Positions 42,028 to 51,442 of a stretch of 64,000 nt of DNA are shown piece by piece. The first letter of the stretch is position 1. Each line of letters opens with the position of its first letter. Location: positions 124,001-188,000 of the forward strand of contig JADJTP010000001.1 in NCBI GenBank assembly GCA_016711095.1, written 5' to 3'. The DNA is from Actinomycetales bacterium. Lineage in GTDB: Bacteria > Actinomycetota > Actinomycetes > Actinomycetales > Dermatophilaceae. The notes beneath the pieces were generated by a model. The model was not told the origin of the DNA and ran no database searches. It saw only the letters and a program-made list of their open reading frames with translations. The translations under genes were made by a program, and so were the position numbers.

Positions 42028-42050
42028 TGACCAGCCGACGTGCCGGTGCG

Positions 42051-43535
42051 TCAGTGACCGGCGGGTGAGTGCGGCCTGGCGTCGCTGGCCGGAGCCGAGC
42101 GCACGAGTGTCGCGAGCGCGACCGCCACGAGCGACATCACCGCTGCGGCCAGGAATGCCGCCCGGATGCCGCTGGCCTGGGCCGGCACGCTGGCTGCGCC
42201 GCCGGCGGTGGCAGCCGCCGTGGCCACCGACAGCACCGTGATCGACAGGGCTGTGCCCGCCGCTCCGGCAACCTGCTGGAGGCTGCCGAGCAGGGCGCTG
42301 GCATGGGGATAGAGGTTGGGCGGGACCGCGCTCATGCTCAGGGTGAACAGGGGGGTGAAGACCAGGGCGAGCCCGATGCTCAACACGACGTGAGCGGCCG
42401 TGACGAGTCCGAGCGGTGTGCCCGTGCCCACGGTGACGAGCGACCAGGTGGCAAGCGAGGTGAGCACGACGCCGGGCAGCACGAGCGGGCGAGGGCCGCG
42501 ACGGTCATACATCGCTCCGACCGGCCGCCCGAGCAGCCCCATGAGCAGCCCGCCGGGCAACAGCAGCAGACCGGCGGTCAGCGGGGCGACCTGCAGCACC
42601 CCGAGCAGATAGAGCGGCAGGACGATGATGACGCCGAAGAGCGAGGCCATGAGCAGGAGCATGACGAGCAGCGACACCGAGAACGACCGGTAGGAGAAGG
42701 TCCGCAGGTCGAGCATCGCGCGGTCGTGGCGCTGCAACACGATCTGGCGGTAGCAGAACAGCCCAAGCGCGAGAAGGCCCGCCGTCAGCGGCAGAGCCGG
42801 TCCGGCGAGCAGGGGGTTCTCCGTCGAAGTCGGCGCCCCGATCCGGCTCAGCCCGAAGACCAGGCCGCCGAACCCCACGAGTGACAGCGGCACCGACAGC
42901 AGGTCCAACCGAGCGTTCCCAGGCTCGCCCAGGTTGCGCACCAGACGCAGTCCGACGAACAGCATGCCGACACCGATCGGCAGCATGACCCAGAAGATGC
43001 CGCGCCACCCCACGCTCGACAGCAGCGCACCGGAGAGCGTCGGGCCGACCGCCGGAGCAACCGAGATGACGAGCGAGACGTTGCCCATCATCGCCCCGCG
43101 CCTGTCGACCGGGACGACAGTCATCAGCGTGGTCATGAGCAGGGGGAGCATGATCGCCGTGCCGCTGGCCTGCACGATCCTGCCGACGACGAGCGCGGCG
43201 AAGCTCGGCGCCACCGCGGCGAGCACCGTCCCCGCGCTGAACAGGATCATGGCGCTGACGAAAACCTGCCGGGTCGTCAACCGCTGGATGAGGAAGCCGG
43301 TCACCGGGATGACGACCGCCATGGTCAGCATGAAGGCCGCAGTGAGCCACTGCCCGGTGCGTTCGTCGACGCCGAGGTCGAGCATGACCGGGCGCAGGGC
43401 CACGCCCATCGTCGTCTCGTTGAGGAAGACGACGAAGGTCGCGGCGACGAGCAGCCACACGAGGCGCATCGAACCCGCTTGCTCGTTTGCCTGCGCCGTC
43501 GTCTCGGCAGGGCGGGTCGTCGTGCTTGATTGCAT
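42051..43535 (-). CDS. DHA2-family MFS multidrug exporter
   Basis: A 494-aa transporter with 14 predicted helices (EmrB/QacA type). The N-terminal half contains MLDLGVDERTGQWLTAAFMLTMAVVIPVTGFLIQRL and the motif around GRIVQASGTAIMLPLLMTTLM and VPVDRRGAMMG; helix 5 motif C-like AVGPTLSGALL is present. It probably exports hydrophobic drugs by proton antiport. Start ATG 43535. No adjacent TetR or MarR gene. Confidence 0.9.
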   Translation of the reverse strand: MQSSTTTRPAETTAQANEQAGSMRLVWLLVAATFVVFLNETTMGVALRPVMLDLGVDERTGQWLTAAFMLTMAVVIPVTGFLIQRLTTRQVFVSAMILFSAGTVLAAVAPSFAALVVGRIVQASGTAIMLPLLMTTLMTVVPVDRRGAMMGNVSLVISVAPAVGPTLSGALLSSVGWRGIFWVMLPIGVGMLFVGLRLVRNLGEPGNARLDLLSVPLSLVGFGGLVFGLSRIGAPTSTENPLLAGPALPLTAGLLALGLFCYRQIVLQRHDRAMLDLRTFSYRSFSVSLLVMLLLMASLFGVIIVLPLYLLGVLQVAPLTAGLLLLPGGLLMGLLGRPVGAMYDRRGPRPLVLPGVVLTSLATWSLVTVGTGTPLGLVTAAHVVLSIGLALVFTPLFTLSMSAVPPNLYPHASALLGSLQQVAGAAGTALSITVLSVATAAATAGGAASVPAQASGIRAAFLAAAVMSLVAVALATLVRSAPASDARPHSPAGH

Positions 43536-43600
43536 CCGGTGGACGTTACCTGCTCTGTGCCGGTCGGGCAGCTGGTTATCGCCTGTCAGGATGGGGCCCG

Positions 43601-46192
43601 ATGATCTCGCCGCCCCGCCTCGAACTGCCCGTCTCCCCGTCGCCTTCGTCGGGCGATGCCGCGGACGCCGACACCCTGTATGCCGCGTTCGCGGCCTGGG
43701 TGGGTGGCCAGGGGTTGGTCCTCTATCCCCATCAGGACGAGGCCGTCATCGAGGTGCTGACCGGTCGTCACGTCGTGCTGTCCACTCCGACCGGCTCGGG
43801 CAAGTCGCTCGTCGCTGTCGCTGCCCATCTCGCGGCTCTCGCGCAGGGCCAGACGAGTTTCTACACGGCGCCGATCAAGGCCCTGGTCAACGAGAAGTTC
43901 TTCGCCCTGTGTGACATCTTCGGCGCCGAGCGCGTGGGGCTGCTCACCGGCGATGCCACCGTCAACCCGGACGCGCCGATCGTCTGCTGCACGGCCGAGG
44001 TGCTGGCCAACATGGCGCTGCGGCAGGGGTCGGCGGGGCACAAGCTCGGCGGGACCGTCGTCATGGACGAGTTCCACTACTACGCCGACCCGCAGCGGGG
44101 CTGGGCCTGGCAGGTGCCGTTGCTGGAGCTGACCCGTGCCCAGTTCGTCCTGATGTCGGCCACCCTCGGCGACACCACCCGGATCGCCGCCGACCTGCAG
44201 CGCCGCACCGGCCGAGGCGTCGCCGAGGTCACTTCGGCCCAGCGGCCGGTGCCGCTCACCTTCACCTGGTCACTCGTCCCGCTCGCCGAGGCCGTCGAGG
44301 AGATCGTCTCGACCCACCGGGCGCCGGTCTATGTCGTGCACTCCTCGCAAGCGGCCGCCGCCGAACATGCCCAGTCGTTGCGGGCGCTGGCGCTGATCAC
44401 CCCAGCCGAGCGCGACGAGATCGCCCGCCGCCTAGGCCCGGTCCGCTTCGCCACGGGCTTCGGCCGCACCCTGTCGGCATTGCTGCGCAAGGGAATCGGC
44501 GTCCACCACGCAGGGATGCTGCCGCGCTATCGACGGATCGTCGAGCAGTTGGCTCAGGCGGGTCTGCTCAAGGTCATCTGTGGCACCGACACCCTCGGCG
44601 TGGGGATCAACGTGCCGATCCGCACGGTGCTTCTGACGAAGCTGACCAAGTTCGACGGCACCCGCGAGCGGCTCCTCAAGGCCCGCGAGTTCCACCAGAT
44701 CTCCGGCCGGGCCGGTCGAGCCGGTTTCGATACCACCGGCGAGGTTGTCGTGCAGGCGCCCGAGCACCTCATCGAGAACGCCCGCCGGGTCGCCAAGGCA
44801 GGCGATGACCCGGTCAAACTCAAGAGGGTCCAACGCGTCAAGGCCGAGGCCGGCCAAATCGTCTGGAACGAGGCGACTTTCGACAAACTTTTCGCTGCCG
44901 TTCCCGAACCGCTCGGGTCGCGGATGGTCGTCGACAACGCGATGATCCTCAACGTCGTCGCCCGACCGGGTGACCCGGTCGCCGCCCTGTCGCGGCTCAC
45001 CCGCGACAACCATGAGGAGCCCGCTGGCCGGGCCCGCCTGGCCCGCCGGGCGATCAGGCTCGGGCGCAGCCTGCTGGACTCCGGGGTCCTCGTGCGCCTG
45101 CCGGAGCCCGACGCGGACGGCCGCACCCTGGGGCTCACCGTCGAGCTGCCCGACGACTTCGCGCTCAACCAGCCGCTGGCCCACTTCGCGTTGGCCGCCC
45201 TCGAGCTGCTTGACCCCGACGCCACGACTCATGCGCTCGACGTTGTCTCCGTGGTGGAGTCGGTGCTCGATTCGCCGAAGCCGGTTCTGCGTGCCCAACA
45301 GTGGGCGGCCCGCGGCGAGGCAGTGGCTGAGCTCAAGGCCGACGGCGTCGAGTACGAGCAGCGAATGGCGGCGCTGGAAGACGTCACCTGGCCCAAGCCG
45401 CTGCAGCAGCTGCTGGAGGCGGCATACGAGCTGTATCGGCAGTCCCACCCGTGGCTGCCCGAGGACGCGCTGGCTCCCAAGGCGATCGTCCGGCAGATGT
45501 GGGAGCAGGCGATGAGCTTCACCGACGTCATCTCCCGCTACCAGCTCGGGCGCAGTGAAGGAGTCGTGCTGCGCTACCTCTCCGATGCCTACCGCACCCT
45601 GCGCCAGACCGTGCCGGCCGCGCATCACAGCCCCGAGCTCGATGAGCTCATCGACTGGCTCGGCGAGACGATTCGCCAGACCGACTCCTCGCTGCTCGAC
45701 GAGTGGGAGGCGCTGACCGACCCCGCGGCCGTCGCTGCCCGCTCGCACGCCGCTGCGGCACCGCCACCGCCGCGGCCGCTCACTGCCAACGAGCCAGGGT
45801 TCCGGACGATGATCCGCCGGGCGCTGTGGCGGCGGGTCGAGCTCGCCGCACGCGACGACGTCGCCGGCCTGTATGCCGCCGAGCTGGCTGCCGCCGCGCG
45901 CACCGATCCGCCGGGCAGGGTCCTCATGGACGCCGCTGCCTGGGACGGTGCCCTCGGCGACTATTACGACGACCATGACGAGATCGGTCTGGACGCCGAT
46001 GCCCGAGGCCCGGCCAACCTCGTCGTCGGGCCCGACCCCGACCCCGAGGCAGGCCGGCGGTGGGTGGTCCGCCAAACCCTTGCCGACCCGGCCGGGGACG
46101 GCGACTGGGTCATTGAGGCCCAGGTCGACCTCGACGCCAGCGACGACCTCGGCGAGCTCGTCATGCTCTGCACGGCGATGCGCCGGCTCTGA
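43601..46192 (+). CDS. DEAD/DEAH-box helicase with DUF3516
   Basis: An 863-aa helicase. Motif I STPTGSGKS (residues 61-69), motif Ia YTAPIKALVNEK, motif II VVMDEFHYYADP (about 154-165), motif III VLMSATLGD and motif VI HQISGRAGRAG (about 365-375) form the two RecA-like domains of the Ski2-like type. The C-terminal 450 residues are the DUF3516 region found with actinobacterial RNA helicases. It probably unwinds structured RNA. ATG 43601 is used; the longer frame upstream overlaps the divergent exporter. Confidence 0.92.
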   Translation: MISPPRLELPVSPSPSSGDAADADTLYAAFAAWVGGQGLVLYPHQDEAVIEVLTGRHVVLSTPTGSGKSLVAVAAHLAALAQGQTSFYTAPIKALVNEKFFALCDIFGAERVGLLTGDATVNPDAPIVCCTAEVLANMALRQGSAGHKLGGTVVMDEFHYYADPQRGWAWQVPLLELTRAQFVLMSATLGDTTRIAADLQRRTGRGVAEVTSAQRPVPLTFTWSLVPLAEAVEEIVSTHRAPVYVVHSSQAAAAEHAQSLRALALITPAERDEIARRLGPVRFATGFGRTLSALLRKGIGVHHAGMLPRYRRIVEQLAQAGLLKVICGTDTLGVGINVPIRTVLLTKLTKFDGTRERLLKAREFHQISGRAGRAGFDTTGEVVVQAPEHLIENARRVAKAGDDPVKLKRVQRVKAEAGQIVWNEATFDKLFAAVPEPLGSRMVVDNAMILNVVARPGDPVAALSRLTRDNHEEPAGRARLARRAIRLGRSLLDSGVLVRLPEPDADGRTLGLTVELPDDFALNQPLAHFALAALELLDPDATTHALDVVSVVESVLDSPKPVLRAQQWAARGEAVAELKADGVEYEQRMAALEDVTWPKPLQQLLEAAYELYRQSHPWLPEDALAPKAIVRQMWEQAMSFTDVISRYQLGRSEGVVLRYLSDAYRTLRQTVPAAHHSPELDELIDWLGETIRQTDSSLLDEWEALTDPAAVAARSHAAAAPPPPRPLTANEPGFRTMIRRALWRRVELAARDDVAGLYAAELAAAARTDPPGRVLMDAAAWDGALGDYYDDHDEIGLDADARGPANLVVGPDPDPEAGRRWVVRQTLADPAGDGDWVIEAQVDLDASDDLGELVMLCTAMRRL

Positions 46193-46297
46193 CGATGGTG
46201 GTGGACCCCTAGATCCGGCAACCAGCCGCGCAGCGCCGACCGACGACCTACCCTGGATTCATCCCCGGCATGACGGCTCGAGCGAAGGAGGTCCCGC

Positions 46298-47482
46298 ATG
46301 GCAGGGCACACCCTCCTGATCCGAGCGATCGCTGCGGCGTCGCTCGTGCTCGCGGGCCTGACCGGTGTGTCGAGCGCACCCAGTGGTGCAAGCGACGCGA
46401 GTGCAGGCTCGGCGTCGGTCGCCGCCGCCGCTCGCGTCTCCAACTATCCGAGCCGTCCCAAGCCGACCGGCCCGCCCGCCAAGGTGGTTCAACTCGGCGA
46501 CTCGTATGCCGCCGGAAATGGCGCCGGCGCCTATGTCGAGAGGAACTGCTGGCGTTCTTCGGCGAACTACGGCGCGCAGGTCGCGCAGTCGCTGGGCGCC
46601 AAGTTCCTCAACGTCGCCTGCAGCGGCGCCCGGACGGCCGACTTGCTCCACCCGCGCGCGCTGGGAGCGCCGGAGTCCAAGAGCGCGACCTACGACATCC
46701 GCCCGGTCGCCTACCTTGGCGCGCAAACTCGGTGGGCCGCCCTCGCGCGCGCCGCGAACCTGTGCGGAGTGCCAAACCAGGCCGACATGTACTACGTCCA
46801 GAGCGTCGTCGGACCGGTGTCAGTCAACGGGGCCTCGGTCACCGGCACGGTGAGCTGCCAGCTGTGGACCCGGGCCCAGATCGACGCCGTGAACCCCTCG
46901 ACCGATGTCGTCCTCGTGACGATCGGCGGCAACGATGTCGGCTTCTCATCGATTGTGGCTGCCTGCATCCTCATGAAGAGCCCGTCCGGCTGCTCCGGTG
47001 CCTTGGACCAGGGGGTCGCCACGTTGCCTGCAATGGCCGCCGGGGTAAGCGCCGCCCTGACCGCGATCCACGAACGAACTCAAGGTCGCGCGCAGGTGTA
47101 TCTCGTGGGCTATCCGTTCCTGCTAAACACCTCGACCGCAGTCGTGACCGACCCCGCGACCGGCCGCAGCTACGACATAGGGGCGGCGATGGAAGCCTTC
47201 CAACTCGGCGGTGAGGCAGCCCAAGCCGACGCCGTGACGGTCGTCAACGCCCAACTCGGCGCCCACGTGCGCTACGTCGACGTCAAACCGGCCTGGGACG
47301 GTCATGCCCATGGGTTGGACATCGTGGCGCCCGAGGACAACAGCGACTCGTGGATCATCCCCGTCTTTGGCACGGCGAATCCCTCAGAGTGGGTTCACCC
47401 CGCGCCCGCAGGCTGGCGGGCGACGGCAACGGCGACGAAGACGGCAGTGCGTTGGGACGCGATGCTCACGGCTGCGCCCTAG
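46298..47482 (+). CDS. Secreted SGNH/GDSL hydrolase
   Basis: A 394-aa lipase/esterase-like protein. Residues 1-36 form a signal peptide (RAIAAASLVLAGLTGVSSA). Block I is VQLGDSYAAGNGAG with the catalytic Ser69; block III is VTIGGNDVGFSSI; block V with the catalytic His is probably SEWVHPAPAGWRA. Cysteines in the mature part suggest disulfides. The family hydrolyses esters of fatty acids or sugars outside the cell. It has an ordinary GGAGG-like site at 46287. Confidence 0.9.
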   Translation: MAGHTLLIRAIAAASLVLAGLTGVSSAPSGASDASAGSASVAAAARVSNYPSRPKPTGPPAKVVQLGDSYAAGNGAGAYVERNCWRSSANYGAQVAQSLGAKFLNVACSGARTADLLHPRALGAPESKSATYDIRPVAYLGAQTRWAALARAANLCGVPNQADMYYVQSVVGPVSVNGASVTGTVSCQLWTRAQIDAVNPSTDVVLVTIGGNDVGFSSIVAACILMKSPSGCSGALDQGVATLPAMAAGVSAALTAIHERTQGRAQVYLVGYPFLLNTSTAVVTDPATGRSYDIGAAMEAFQLGGEAAQADAVTVVNAQLGAHVRYVDVKPAWDGHAHGLDIVAPEDNSDSWIIPVFGTANPSEWVHPAPAGWRATATATKTAVRWDAMLTAAP

Positions 47483-47556
47483 AGGCCGTGACCATCGGAC
47501 GGCTTCTCATCGTGGCTGCCGCCTGCTTGCACGCGCAGCCCCACTAGCCTTCGGCT

Positions 47557-48882
47557 ATGTCGGAGTTGGTCCGTGCGCCGCTGCCGGGATCGGTGCGGCG
47601 CGGCTATGCACTCGGCGGAGTCGCGACCGGCGCTTTCGGCACCGTTCCCGGCCTCATGCTGTTGCCCTATCTCACCGAGAGACTCGGCGTGCCGGCCGCC
47701 CTCGCGGGCGTCATCGTTTTCGCGCCCAAGGCGTGGGACGTCATCCTCAACCCCATCGCCGGGCGGATCAGCGACAACTCCCACCATCCGGCAGGTCCTC
47801 GTCGGCCGTTCCTGCTGCGCGCCGGACTCACCCTCGCCGTCGCCTTCGCGCTGCTCTTCGCAGGCCCCGCGACGCCGCAGGCGCTCGCAGCCGGGTGGGT
47901 GGCCGTCCTCTTCCTCGCATGCGCGACGGCATACGCGTTCTTCCAGGTGCCCTACGTCGCCATGCCGGCCGAGCTCACCGACGACCCGAACGAGCGCACC
48001 CGGCTTATGTCCTGGCGAGTCGCTGTCCTCGCGCTAGCGATCCTCGTCAGCGGTGGGCTCGCCCCGATGGTGCGCAACACCGTGGGGCCCGAACGCGGGT
48101 ATGCCGCGATGGGCCTCTTCGTCGCCGTGCTCATCGCAGCCGGTGCCATCGGCGCCTGGTGGGGGACTCGGGCTGCGCCGGTCGCTGTCGTGCCGGCCGC
48201 ACCCGGCGGCCTGCGCAGCCAACTCGCCCTGGTGGCCGGCAATCCGGACTTTCGCTCGCTGCTCATCACCTTCGTCATCCAGGCTCTCGCGACCGGTGCG
48301 ATGCTCGCCGGGGTCGACTACGTGGCCCGGCATGTCCTGCGCAGCGCCGGGGCAGGATCGCTGCTCTTTGTCTGCTTCGTCGCCCCGGCGATCGCCTGCA
48401 CTGCGTTGTGGGAGCGGGTCGGCGCCCGGGTCGGGAAGAAGCGCGGGTATGCCGCCGCGAGCCTGGTTCTGGCGGCCGGAGCGCTGGCCCTGACCTCGGC
48501 CCGCTCGGTGCCGTCGGTCGTCGTTTTCCTGGCGGTGGCCGTCGTCGGTGTCGGCTATGCCGGCACCCAGATGTTCCCCCTGGCGATGTTGCCGGACGTG
48601 GCCGCCGAGGACGCCGAGCGCTCCGGCGCCAACCGGGTCGGGGTGTTCACCGGGGTGTGGACAGCGGGGGAGACTCTCGGGATGGCGCTCGGCCCGTTTG
48701 TCTATGGACTGGCTCTCGCCGCCGGAGGATATGTGTCGTCGACTGATTCGGCCGCGGTGCAGCCGGAGTCGGCGGTGCTCGCGATCGTGCTCGGCTTCTC
48801 GATCGTGCCCGCACTGCTCACCGTCGGCTCGCTGTTCATCCTGCAGGGCTATCTGGGGCCGTTGGCGCGAGGGAAGCCATGA
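47557..48882 (+). CDS. MFS symporter of the GPH (MelB-like) type
   Basis: A 441-aa protein with 12 predicted helices. KAWDVILNPIAGRISDNSHH in the helix 2-3 loop corresponds to the cation-binding/loop motif of glycoside-pentoside-hexuronide symporters, and RTRLMSWRVAVLALA to the loop after helix 4. It imports or exports a small polar metabolite with Na+ or H+. Its stop overlaps the ATG of the PLP enzyme (ATGA), so the transporter probably serves that enzyme. Confidence 0.85.
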   Translation: MSELVRAPLPGSVRRGYALGGVATGAFGTVPGLMLLPYLTERLGVPAALAGVIVFAPKAWDVILNPIAGRISDNSHHPAGPRRPFLLRAGLTLAVAFALLFAGPATPQALAAGWVAVLFLACATAYAFFQVPYVAMPAELTDDPNERTRLMSWRVAVLALAILVSGGLAPMVRNTVGPERGYAAMGLFVAVLIAAGAIGAWWGTRAAPVAVVPAAPGGLRSQLALVAGNPDFRSLLITFVIQALATGAMLAGVDYVARHVLRSAGAGSLLFVCFVAPAIACTALWERVGARVGKKRGYAAASLVLAAGALALTSARSVPSVVVFLAVAVVGVGYAGTQMFPLAMLPDVAAEDAERSGANRVGVFTGVWTAGETLGMALGPFVYGLALAAGGYVSSTDSAAVQPESAVLAIVLGFSIVPALLTVGSLFILQGYLGPLARGKP

Positions 48883-50405
48883 TCGGCGATGCGGCCCACA
48901 CCGCCGTGGATGTCCGCGCCCGATTGGCAGCCCTGCGGGAACATGACCTGCCCACCCACGGTGGGCGCACTCTCGCGTACGTCTACGACTCGGGCCGCCC
49001 CCAGGTGGACGCCGTCGCGTCCGAGGCGCTCGCGGCATTCGGGGGAACGAATGGACTCGACCCCTCCGCCTTCCCCTCGGTGGCGCAGATGGAGCGCGAT
49101 GTGCTCGCCTTCGCGGCGCGGCTCTTCGACGCGCCCGACGACGCGGCCGGCACGGTCACCTCCGGGGGCACCGAGTCCTGCCTGCTCGCCGTGTTGGCGG
49201 CCCGGGACGCCCGAGCCGACGTGACCAGGCCTCAGATCGTGGCGCCGACGAGCGTGCATGCCGCGTTCCACAAGGCCGCGCACCTGTTTGGCCTGGACCT
49301 GGTGCTCGTCGACGTCGACATGGTCACGCTGCGGGCCGATCCCGACGCGATGGCCGCCGCGCTGACTGACCGGACCGTCCTCGTGGTCGTCAGCGCGCCT
49401 TCTTACGCTCATGGTGTCATCGACCCGGTCGGGCCGATCGCGGCCGCGGCGGCGGCCCGGGGGATCCGCTGCCATGTCGACGCCTGCATCGGCGGCTGGG
49501 TGTTGCCCTTCCTCGGCGACGAGGGCGAGCGCTCCGGCCGGCCAGAGTGGACCTTCGCCGTGCCCGGGGTCACGAGCATCTCGGCCGACCTGCACAAGTA
49601 CGGCTACGCCCCCAAAGGGGTGTCGCTGCTGGTCCATCGCTCGATGTCGTTGCGGCACACCCACTATTGGGCGACGGCCGACTGGCCCGGCTATGGGGTA
49701 GTCAACTCGACCCTGCAGTCGACCAAGTCCGGCGGACCTCTCGCGGCGGCGTGGGCCACGTGCGCGATGCTCGGCGCGGACGGGTATGCCGACCTGGCCC
49801 GGCAGGCTCGCGCAGGCACCCTCGCCATCGCGCGGGCGATCAGTGGGAACGATGGACCGGGCAGCGATGCGCGGGGCAGTGATGGGCTGGGCAGTGATGC
49901 GCGGGGAACCGCTGGGTCGCGGAGCGGCATACCGGGCCTTCGGGTGCTGGCTCATCCCGACTCCACCCTCGTCGCGGTGGCGACCGACGATAGCTGCGAT
50001 CCCTACACGATCTGCGACGAGCTGCTGGTCCGGCGCTGGTATGCCCAGCCGCAGCTGCCATTCCGGGGTGGCCCGGCCAGCCTGCACCTGACGATCTCGG
50101 CAGCGACAGCCCCGCAGGTTCCCGCCTTCCTCGAGGCCCTCGGTGACGCGGTGGCAGCGGCCCGCGCAGCCGGACCGGTTGCTGTCGACCCCGCGCTGGC
50201 CCGACTGCTCGCCGGGGTCGATCCGGCTGCCCTTGATGAGGCAACCGTCGCGCTGCTGCTCGCCGCCGCGGGCCTGGGCCCCGACCCGTCGGGCGGAGCC
50301 GGGCTGGCCCTGCCGGCGCGGATGGCCCCGATCCACGCCTTGTTGGCGGTTTGCCCGCCGCCGCTGCGCGCCGCCTTGCTCGTGGCCGTCGTCGAGCGAC
50401 TCTGA
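48879..50405 (+). CDS. PLP-dependent lyase/decarboxylase (sphingosine-phosphate lyase / group II decarboxylase fold)
   Basis: A 508-aa fold-type I PLP enzyme. GTVTSGGTESCLLAVLAARD binds the phosphate, HVDACIGGWVLPFLG contains the cofactor Asp, and SISADLHKYGYAPKG holds the Schiff-base lysine. This matches sphingosine-1-phosphate lyase-like and glutamate decarboxylase-like enzymes. An internal duplication near residues 325-345 encodes the repeat GSDARGSDGLGSDARG, and about 80 extra residues follow the catalytic domain. The substrate, perhaps an amino acid or amine imported by the coupled symporter, is unknown. Confidence 0.85.
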   Translation: MIGDAAHTAVDVRARLAALREHDLPTHGGRTLAYVYDSGRPQVDAVASEALAAFGGTNGLDPSAFPSVAQMERDVLAFAARLFDAPDDAAGTVTSGGTESCLLAVLAARDARADVTRPQIVAPTSVHAAFHKAAHLFGLDLVLVDVDMVTLRADPDAMAAALTDRTVLVVVSAPSYAHGVIDPVGPIAAAAAARGIRCHVDACIGGWVLPFLGDEGERSGRPEWTFAVPGVTSISADLHKYGYAPKGVSLLVHRSMSLRHTHYWATADWPGYGVVNSTLQSTKSGGPLAAAWATCAMLGADGYADLARQARAGTLAIARAISGNDGPGSDARGSDGLGSDARGTAGSRSGIPGLRVLAHPDSTLVAVATDDSCDPYTICDELLVRRWYAQPQLPFRGGPASLHLTISAATAPQVPAFLEALGDAVAAARAAGPVAVDPALARLLAGVDPAALDEATVALLLAAAGLGPDPSGGAGLALPARMAPIHALLAVCPPPLRAALLVAVVERL

Positions 50406-50426
50406 CCGGCGAGGACGGGGTGGGCG

Positions 50427-51347
50427 ATGTTCGATTCCTATGACCCATTTGAGGTGGCTCTACCCGACGTGGTCATCCGTGGCCGCCGCACCCGTGGCCC
50501 TGCCGACGGACTCGGCGGGGTCGGCATCCAGGGGAGTCTGCCGCTCGTGCTGCTGCATGGGCATCCCCAGACTCACCTCATGTGGCACCGCATCGCCGAC
50601 GACCTGGCCCGCGACGTCGCCGTCGTCGCGCCCGATCTGCGCGGCTACGGCGCCTCCTCGCGGCCGGCCGGTGGGCCCGACCACGCGGCATACGCCAAGC
50701 GGGTGATGGCCGGCGACGTGCTCGCCGTCATGGACGCGCTGGGGGTCGAGCGATTCGGGGTTGTCGGGCACGACCGGGGCGGCCGCGTCGCCGCCCGGCT
50801 TGCCGCCGATCACCCCGAGCGGGTCAGCGCCGTGCTCCTGCTGGATATCGTGCCGACGGAGGCCATGTACGTCGCGACGTCCCGGGAGCTCGCCGAGAGT
50901 TACTGGCACTGGTTCTTCCTCACTCAGCCCGCGCCGATGCCCGAGAGGCTCATCGAGGGCGATCCGCGCGCTTACGTCCAGGGGGTCATCGGCTCGCGGT
51001 ATGCCGGTCTGGAGCCCTTCCCGACGGTGATTCTCGACCACTATGTGGACGCATTGACCGGTCCGGACGCCGCCCGCGGGATCTGCGAGGACTATCGAGC
51101 CGCAGCCACGATCGACGTGAGCCACGACGCCGCCGATCGCGCCGCGCGCCGACTCATCGAACCCAAGCTGCACGTGATCTGGGGTGAGCATGGGCCCGTT
51201 GGGCGACTATTCGACCCGCTGGCCGAATGGCAGCAGGTTGCCCGCACCGTGACCGGTGCAGCCCTGGACTGCGGGCACTATCTTGCCGAGGAGCGGCCGA
51301 ACGAGACGCTTGCGGCCATCCGCCGCTGGATGTCGCAACCGAACTGA
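50427..51347 (+). CDS. Alpha/beta hydrolase, haloacetate (fluoroacetate) dehalogenase-like
   Basis: A 306-aa hydrolase. LLHGHPQTHLMWHRI forms the oxyanion region and DLRGYGAS follows; the nucleophile elbow GHDRGGRVAARLA carries Asp plus the two arginines (DRxxR) that bind the carboxylate in fluoroacetate dehalogenases. YWHWFFLTQPAPMP provides the His-Trp pair of the halide pocket. The catalytic His is in LDCGHYLAEE. It would convert a haloacetate to glycolate. Epoxide hydrolase is the main alternative. The gene begins 22 bp after the PLP enzyme. Confidence 0.82.
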   Translation: MFDSYDPFEVALPDVVIRGRRTRGPADGLGGVGIQGSLPLVLLHGHPQTHLMWHRIADDLARDVAVVAPDLRGYGASSRPAGGPDHAAYAKRVMAGDVLAVMDALGVERFGVVGHDRGGRVAARLAADHPERVSAVLLLDIVPTEAMYVATSRELAESYWHWFFLTQPAPMPERLIEGDPRAYVQGVIGSRYAGLEPFPTVILDHYVDALTGPDAARGICEDYRAAATIDVSHDAADRAARRLIEPKLHVIWGEHGPVGRLFDPLAEWQQVARTVTGAALDCGHYLAEERPNETLAAIRRWMSQPN

Positions 51348-51442
51348 GACGAACATCACCCGTAATCCGGGTGTTCCCTCTGGTGGAATGTGACGCGGGT
51401 CTCAGGCGATGAAGCCTGGGCATCGACGAAGGAGCTAGACAT

